DNA of 64,000 bases. Origin: Alphaproteobacteria bacterium. GTDB taxonomy: Bacteria > Pseudomonadota > Alphaproteobacteria > Reyranellales > Reyranellaceae. The translations under genes and the position numbers were made by a program. The stretch covers positions 248,001-312,000 of the forward strand of contig JAFKFL010000007.1 in the NCBI GenBank assembly GCA_017308235.1, read 5' to 3'. Below the pieces are notes generated by a model that worked only from the letters and a program-made list of their open reading frames with translations, did not search any database and was not told the origin of the DNA. Positions 60,101 to 64,000 of the stretch are shown piece by piece. Each line of letters opens with the position of its first letter. Positions within the stretch are counted from its first letter, which is position 1.

Positions 60101-60949
60101 CTACTTGAAAGTCGCCCTGATCTTTGCCTCGACCGCCTCGGGATAAGGAAAGCCGGCCTTCCGTGCGACCTCGCGGGCGAGGCGGCTGTAGAGTGTCGTG
60201 GTCTCCTCGAAAGCGCGGCGGGCGTCGTCGGCATCGAAATGGCCGAAGGTCCGCTGCAGGTCGCGCCATGTCCCGGGATCGGTCCACTGCCGCAATCGCG
60301 CACCAAGGTGCCAGACGTCGACCGGCGCCGGGCTCAGCGCAAGGGCATGCCATTCCATCATCTCGAGCAGGAGCTCCTTCATCGTCCAGTCGCGCTGCTT
60401 GACGAGGAAGAGCTCGCCGCGCGCGAGATACTTCGGGATGTGGAAGGCCTCGAACCAGAACTCCTCGACGCGGCGCCGGAATTCCTCCTCCGCGGGAAGC
60501 GAGCGGCGCGGGACGTCGCCGGAGGGCGGCGGCAGGTCTTTCGTGACGCCATCCTTGTCGAGGAGGACACGATAGCCGCGCATGTAGAGCGCATTCAGCT
60601 TGCGGCTGGAGATCATCTCCTGGAGGCGCCGGGGCGCGGCCAGGGTGAAGTCCACCTTCACGCTGCCGTCCATGCCATTGTCGTAAATCGCGAGCCGGGT
60701 CGGCCAGCCGTCGTCTTGCTCGAGGTGCAGCACGATGATGGGATCGGCGATCGCCGAGAGCCAGCGGTCGTCCTTGGCCAGCAAGCGCGTATCGTGCGCG
60801 ATGATCTCGAGGTCGACGTCCGAAAAGGCGTCGGCGCTCCCGTCGCCGCGGGCCAGTGACCCGGTCTGGATCACGGCCGCGACGTCCTCGCGCGCGCCGG
60901 CCCAGCGCAGGATCGACGCGAGGACATCGTCTCGCCTCGTCGAGCTCAT
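60101..60949 (-). CDS. Nucleotidyltransferase, streptomycin adenylyltransferase (ANT(6)/AadK)-like
   Basis: The 282-residue protein has the catalytic GSLARGDGSADAFSDVDLEI (G-S ... D-x-D) and a downstream acidic VKVDFTL. A helical C-terminal part follows with FWFEAFHIPKYLARGELFLVKQRDWTMKELLLEMMEWH. Homology is to ANT(6)/AadE-type aminoglycoside adenylyltransferases; many such chromosomal proteins have no proven resistance role. Its promoter lies beside the tRNA-island boundary. Confidence 0.87.
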   Translation of the reverse strand: MSSTRRDDVLASILRWAGAREDVAAVIQTGSLARGDGSADAFSDVDLEIIAHDTRLLAKDDRWLSAIADPIIVLHLEQDDGWPTRLAIYDNGMDGSVKVDFTLAAPRRLQEMISSRKLNALYMRGYRVLLDKDGVTKDLPPPSGDVPRRSLPAEEEFRRRVEEFWFEAFHIPKYLARGELFLVKQRDWTMKELLLEMMEWHALALSPAPVDVWHLGARLRQWTDPGTWRDLQRTFGHFDADDARRAFEETTTLYSRLAREVARKAGFPYPEAVEAKIRATFK

Positions 60950-60959
60950 CGGCTTCTCC

Positions 60960-60993
60960 CAAAAACGAAGCGGCGACCCCGAAGGATCGCCGC
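60960..60993 (-). terminator. Rho-independent terminator, minus strand
   Basis: GCGGCGATCC-TTCG-GGGTCGCCGC on the minus strand is followed by TTCGTTTTT. It now follows the TIR gene, but by position relative to the 19-bp repeat it was probably the original terminator of tRNA-Pro. Confidence 0.7.
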
Positions 60994-61025
60994 CCGCATT
61001 CTATCCGATGCATATGCCATCGGCT

Positions 61026-61044
61026 CCCGATTGGTCGGAGTGAG
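61026..61044. repeat. Distal att-like direct repeat of tRNA-Pro 3' end
   Basis: CCCGATTGGTCGGAGTGAG is identical to 63534-63552, which spans the last 13 bases of the tRNA-Pro gene plus 6 bases beyond the CCA. Direct orientation and a spacing of 2.5 kb are what site-specific integration at a tRNA 3' end produces. Confidence 0.75.
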
Positions 61045-61055
61045 CGACAGAAACT

Positions 61056-62006
61056 TCAGTGTTCAAGATTCCACGAAAAACGGCGCCAGAGATATTCCGC
61101 CGCCTCGTCGGGACTGAGACGTTTCAGATCTAGCCCGTCGCCGGCGCTCCCACTGAATGTGCCCATCATCGTGCTCAAAGAGAGTTCCCCCTCTACGTCG
61201 CTTAGGGTTAGGGCCTCGTTTATGCTGTTCGAGCGATGGCTCATGGTGCCTTCGCCGTAGGCGATTTCGTCACCACCAATTAAGCCTCCCATCCAAATCC
61301 TGCACTGCGCGCGGCTCTTTCCTGCGATGAATACCTCGACCGTGAATTTTGCGGCGTCTATCGGGGTGAGGTCGAATTCTACCCCTTCGTTTCGCCGGAC
61401 AAGTTCCGCTAGCGACGCCGTAAATCTCTGTTGGATAGTGGTGAACGCTTCCCGCATGAAGCGTCGTCTGTCTAGGTCAGTGATTGAACCGCGAATCTTT
61501 GGCATGTAGCCTTGGCGCGTACCAACCGTTGGGACCGGACGTCCTGCACCTGGAAAGGTGTGAGGTGCCGCGGCGACTCCGGGAAAGGAGGGTCGCTCGA
61601 CCGGCTTGCCGCGTGCTCCCTTGAGGCCGTCGAGAAGGCGCCGTTCGGCTGCCTTCTCGTCCAGGCCAACGAGGTCGATGTAGACGATCGATTTCAGCAA
61701 GCCATCGACAACGGTTTCGCACACTCGCACAGGCACGAGGATGCGCTTCACGCTGTCGGGATCGGTTGAAAAGGCAGTAGCCCATTCCGCGGCGCCGAAC
61801 CGCGAAGCCGGGTAGTCCGGCGATAGCACCGCAATCGTTCGTTTGGCTGTGGTAGCAGCCTTATGCATCTCCAGTACGAAGTTGCTGCCAGCGGCAAAGT
61901 CCCACTTCTGTAGCACCGTCTTGTGACCGTGGGCTTCGAGCGTCCAGGCGATCCACTCGGCCCACTTCTCGTCGGCGGCCGTGTAGCTGATGAAATAGTC
62001 GGTCAT
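61056..62006 (-). CDS. TIR-domain protein with unidentified C-terminal domain
   Basis: The 316-residue protein has GGGAGAGGGCG before the ATG. A bacterial TIR domain lies at residues 1-135: YFISYTAADEKWAEWIAWTLE, QKWDFAAGSNFV, and RTIAVLSPDYPASRFGAAEW, where Glu74 occupies the usual NADase catalytic place. A linker (about 136-180) leads to a C-terminal domain of about 135 residues (FTVEVFIAGKSRAQCRIWMGGL ... DEAAEYLWRRFSW) not recognised. Such proteins typically cleave NAD+ or make signal nucleotides upon phage sensing. It is 10 bp downstream of its partner gene. Confidence 0.87.
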   Translation of the reverse strand: MTDYFISYTAADEKWAEWIAWTLEAHGHKTVLQKWDFAAGSNFVLEMHKAATTAKRTIAVLSPDYPASRFGAAEWATAFSTDPDSVKRILVPVRVCETVVDGLLKSIVYIDLVGLDEKAAERRLLDGLKGARGKPVERPSFPGVAAAPHTFPGAGRPVPTVGTRQGYMPKIRGSITDLDRRRFMREAFTTIQQRFTASLAELVRRNEGVEFDLTPIDAAKFTVEVFIAGKSRAQCRIWMGGLIGGDEIAYGEGTMSHRSNSINEALTLSDVEGELSLSTMMGTFSGSAGDGLDLKRLSPDEAAEYLWRRFSWNLEH

Positions 62007-62016
62007 CGCCCTCTCC

Positions 62017-62781
62017 CTAACGCGACGGAGAATGACGCTGTGCCGCTAGCACGAGTCGTCGCTTATGCAGCTCTTCGTAAACTCGCTTCAGGTACTTGAC
62101 GTTCTCCAGTTCTTCCATCGTCGGATTGCGGCCGCCACGGATGACCCCGGCAAACAGCGCGGTGACATGAGACTGGGCCTGAAGCCACGCTCGACGTGCG
62201 GCTTCTGCTTTATCGTTGATCTCGACTTCGTCAAACGCCGACGGCGATGGAGTGGTGCCGTCTGGTGAGCGCTTCATGTTGGGTGGGTAATGAATCGAGC
62301 CAATGCCGGTCAACAGAAACGGATTACCGGCTACGCCGTCGAACTCAAGACGTGCGGAAACCGTTTCATCAGGGAGCCGAAACTCGTACTCCTTGGCCGG
62401 CCGCCACCAGGAGACTTGGTTATAAGGCTTGTTGCTGATCATCAGCGTCGGCCAGCGGCCGTCGACAGCCGGTTCGACGCTGAACTCAATGTTGCGCACC
62501 TTGTAGACACGCGCCAATGGTGCGAGCGATTCGTTAATCGCAGCGTCGCGCAGCGCAAGCAGGTCAAAGATTGCTCGGTCATGAAGGTGAACGGCGACTT
62601 CGCTCCAGATGCCAGGCGGAATTCTGGACTGGCCCTTAGTCATGGCATCGACTTTGTCAGGCTTGATGCCGCCGAGGAGCTGGCCGAAACGCGATTTCCA
62701 ATCAAGACCATGGCCGCACAGGGCATAGCCGCACTGAGTGAACAATTCCGAAGACGACAAAACAGGCTGAGCATCGCTCAT
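62017..62781 (-). CDS. Uncharacterised partner of the TIR gene
   Basis: The 254-residue protein starts at 62781 (GGAGG upstream). Residues 10-65 (ELFTQCGYALCGHGLDWKSRFGQLLGGIKPDKVDAMTKGQSRIP) look like a helical, DNA-binding-like module similar to phage or toxin-antitoxin helix-turn-helix proteins. The middle (NIEFSVEPAVDGRWPTLMISNKP) is beta-rich and the C-terminus helical. No family was recognised. The 10-bp spacing to the TIR gene indicates a two-gene operon, so it is a candidate sensor, regulator or antitoxin. Confidence 0.7.
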   Translation of the reverse strand: MSDAQPVLSSSELFTQCGYALCGHGLDWKSRFGQLLGGIKPDKVDAMTKGQSRIPPGIWSEVAVHLHDRAIFDLLALRDAAINESLAPLARVYKVRNIEFSVEPAVDGRWPTLMISNKPYNQVSWWRPAKEYEFRLPDETVSARLEFDGVAGNPFLLTGIGSIHYPPNMKRSPDGTTPSPSAFDEVEINDKAEAARRAWLQAQSHVTALFAGVIRGGRNPTMEELENVKYLKRVYEELHKRRLVLAAQRHSPSR

Positions 62782-62975
62782 GGTCTGCGGGCCTCCATTG
62801 CCCGATGAATGCTCACTGGTCTCAATTGCCCAGGGAGTAGAGCACAAGCTAGCACGCGACTAGGAAAAGTCCACTAAGCCACATGCAGCGGGGGCGCCGA
62901 CTTCTTCCATGGGCGGCGGAAGCAACAGGCGGAAGCAGGAGCGGCATCACCGACGTCGCGATGCTACCAGCGTCT

Positions 62976-63371
62976 TTATTTCGCCGTCGCTTCGAACGCA
63001 CAGTTGTACTGATACGTCACGTGACCCCGCCAGTCCTTGTCCCTGCCTTCGCCAAGCGCTCTCCAAGTAACGTTGAAGGCGGGATGGATCACTTGGTAGT
63101 GCTGTGCCTGCGGCTCGCAGTACTCAGCGGCGTGGTGCCCGCCGTCGACCCAGGGGGACGTGTAGTTGGGGAGCACGGGCGGAGGCAGCCTTGCGGTTGT
63201 GCAATAGCCGGTCGCCTCGCACCCTGATTTTATGTGGCCGCCGAATTTTCCGAGCACTCCAAGAAACGCGTCCGCGGCAAGCAGAACGGCGGTCAGAACG
63301 CCAATCCACGCGATTAACCGCTTCAACCATCGGGCCCAGGCTCTTGGTGACCCAACTATCACCTTGGGCAT
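62976..63371 (-). CDS. Small membrane-anchored protein of the island
   Basis: The 131-residue protein has AGAGG 8 nt before the ATG. One N-terminal TM helix (about residues 18-38) is followed by a periplasmic domain with four Cys (SGCEATGYCTT, AEYCEPQ, YNCAFEATAK) and many aromatic residues. No family is recognised. It is the first of three same-strand genes inside the repeat-bounded island, 195 bp before the partner gene, so it may be a separate unit. Confidence 0.6.
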   Translation of the reverse strand: MPKVIVGSPRAWARWLKRLIAWIGVLTAVLLAADAFLGVLGKFGGHIKSGCEATGYCTTARLPPPVLPNYTSPWVDGGHHAAEYCEPQAQHYQVIHPAFNVTWRALGEGRDKDWRGHVTYQYNCAFEATAK

Positions 63372-63493
63372 TGCTGTACCTCTGAAACGCATTCCGCAAT
63401 GTAAAGACGCCCACACGGCGGCCGCGGTTCCCGTGTCCGCGCAGACGCGACCACGGCCGTAAGAACAGGAAAGGAGGAGTAGAGTCCTTGAAA

Positions 63494-63530
63494 GGTTTGG
63501 GGGCCTTCCATACGGAAAGCCCCCAAAGCC
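63494..63530 (-). terminator. Strong hairpin downstream of tRNA-Pro, possible terminator
   Basis: TTTGGGGGC (63496-63504) pairs with GCCCCCAAA (63519-63527), with an inner TTCC/GGAA stem. It lies just inside the island, 10 bp past the tRNA 3' end, and could end tRNA transcription. The T-run is weak. Confidence 0.45.
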
Positions 63531-63533
63531 CTA

Positions 63534-63552
63534 CCCGATTGGTCGGAGTGAG
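63534..63552. repeat. Proximal att-like direct repeat overlapping tRNA-Pro 3' end
   Basis: This is identical to 61026-61044 over 19 bp. It covers the acceptor/CCA end of the tRNA and 6 bases beyond, so the tRNA gene stays intact. Confidence 0.75.
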
Positions 63553-63616
63553 AGGATTCGAACCTCCGGCCCCTAGCTCCCGAAGCTAGTGCTCTACCAG
63601 GCTGAGCTACACTCCG
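63540..63616 (-). tRNA. tRNA-Pro (CGG)
   Basis: A 77-nt cloverleaf is read on the minus strand. The acceptor stem is CGGAGTG/CACTCCG with encoded ACCA. The D arm is TAGCTCAGCCTGGTAGAGC. The anticodon stem-loop CTAGC-TTCGGGA-GCTAG gives anticodon CGG, followed by a T arm with GGTTCGAATCC. It serves as the integration site of the adjacent island. Confidence 0.95.
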
Positions 63617-63738
63617 TCAGTGATACGGAGTCCGCCCCGCTCGGGAGGCGGGGTTATAGCTGCGCCCTCCCGGGGTCGCAAGGGCTGCACCCGGCCGCTA
63701 TAGTCGCGCGAACTTCGCATGTTCAGGGGGAAGAGGGG

Positions 63739-64000
63739 ATGGCGGCGACCAGGAAGAAGCGGCTCAAGATCGCGTTGATCGGCTATGGCGCGATCAGCCA
63801 GATGTTGTTCGACGTCTTCAAGGAGAAGAAGCCGCCGATCGACATCGTGGGCGTGCTGGTGCGGCCGGGCCGGACCAAGGACGTGCAGAAGAAGGTCGGG
63901 CGCAAGGTCGCGGTGGTGGAAACGCTGCCCGCGCTCCTGAAGCTCAAGCCCGACGTCGTGGTCGAGGCGGCGAGCCAGCAGGCGGTGCGCGAATGGGGCG
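63739..64000 (+). CDS. Aspartate dehydrogenase-like oxidoreductase (cut by window end)
   Basis: Only the first 87 codons are visible, from ATG 63739 with AAGAGGGG upstream. The N-terminal Rossmann motif IALIGYGAISQMLFDVF is followed by VGVLVRPGR and LKPDVVVEAASQQAVREWG. This pattern, especially VEAASxxAV, is that of the NadX/L-aspartate dehydrogenase family. The remainder lies outside the window. Confidence 0.8.
   Translation, partial: MAATRKKRLKIALIGYGAISQMLFDVFKEKKPPIDIVGVLVRPGRTKDVQKKVGRKVAVVETLPALLKLKPDVVVEAASQQAVREWG

Larger units (their letters stand above)
61026..63552. mobile_element. Small tRNA-Pro-integrated island carrying a TIR operon
   Basis: The island is bounded by 19-bp direct repeats, one forming the 3' end of tRNA-Pro. 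The interior is visibly less GC-rich than flanking genes and holds three same-strand genes (TM protein, partner protein, TIR protein). No integrase, transposase or plasmid gene is present, so it would need a recombinase in trans or is a remnant. The original tRNA terminator lies just beyond the distal repeat. Confidence 0.65.

Noticed and set aside
61045..63533. Integrase or transposase gene inside the island
   Set aside because: All frames were read; no tyrosine/serine recombinase or DDE transposase motifs were seen.

Overview
The window is high-GC chromosomal DNA of an alphaproteobacterium. The evidence is a ChvG/ChvI-like two-component pair, DUF1127, DUF3175 and DUF883 genes, many VOC and GST enzymes, and a palindromic intergenic repeat of a kind common in Bradyrhizobium/Reyranella-like genomes. 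A Reyranella- or Rhizobiales-like soil or water organism fits, but the genus is not provable from this sequence. About 60 protein genes and one tRNA can be supported. Most long plus-strand ORFs lying over minus-strand genes (and the reverse) are GC-rich shadows.

Layout. 1-6.6 kb: exopolysaccharide export and sugar-nucleotide genes (Wzc/GumC-like, Wza/GumB-like, ManC) beside a two-component system and a lipoprotein. 6.9-15.2 kb: GST and VOC enzymes, two MFS transporters, a phosphoesterase, and an AaeAB-like HlyD+FUSC efflux pair. 15.2-19.3 kb: a lone CoxL/XdhB-like molybdenum subunit with Glu-to-Gln at the expected catalytic position, then a papain-like protease gene followed by a small gene that repeats the protease's N-terminal domain. 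19.4-30.7 kb: mostly small metabolic and stress genes (VOC+MarR, DUF883/holin-like, Tctc-type binding protein, GNAT, lytic transglycosylase, LLM oxidoreductase, LysR, SDR). It includes a glutaredoxin/DinB gene whose catalytic Cys codon is TGA, a strong selenoprotein candidate. 30.8-41.6 kb: amidase, Erm/KsgA-like methyltransferase, MFS, adenylate cyclase, GST, a fused CydDC-like ABC exporter and a LysR. 41.8-55.5 kb: oleate hydratase, TonB, a Sel1-retropepsin fusion, a TauD-like dioxygenase, an ADH/SDR/TauE/MFS run separated by REPIN-like palindromes, and small proteins. 55.7-60.9 kb: a sulfotransferase divergent from cysD-cysNC, which would supply its PAPS donor, then a nucleotidyltransferase.

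61.0-63.6 kb is the most striking region. A tRNA-Pro(CGG) gene and a 19-bp copy of its 3' end bracket about 2.5 kb of visibly lower-GC DNA. This segment carries a TIR-domain protein, an uncharacterised partner 10 bp upstream, and a small membrane-anchored protein. It has the form of a minimal tRNA-integrated defence island without a visible integrase. The window ends in the start of an aspartate dehydrogenase-like gene.
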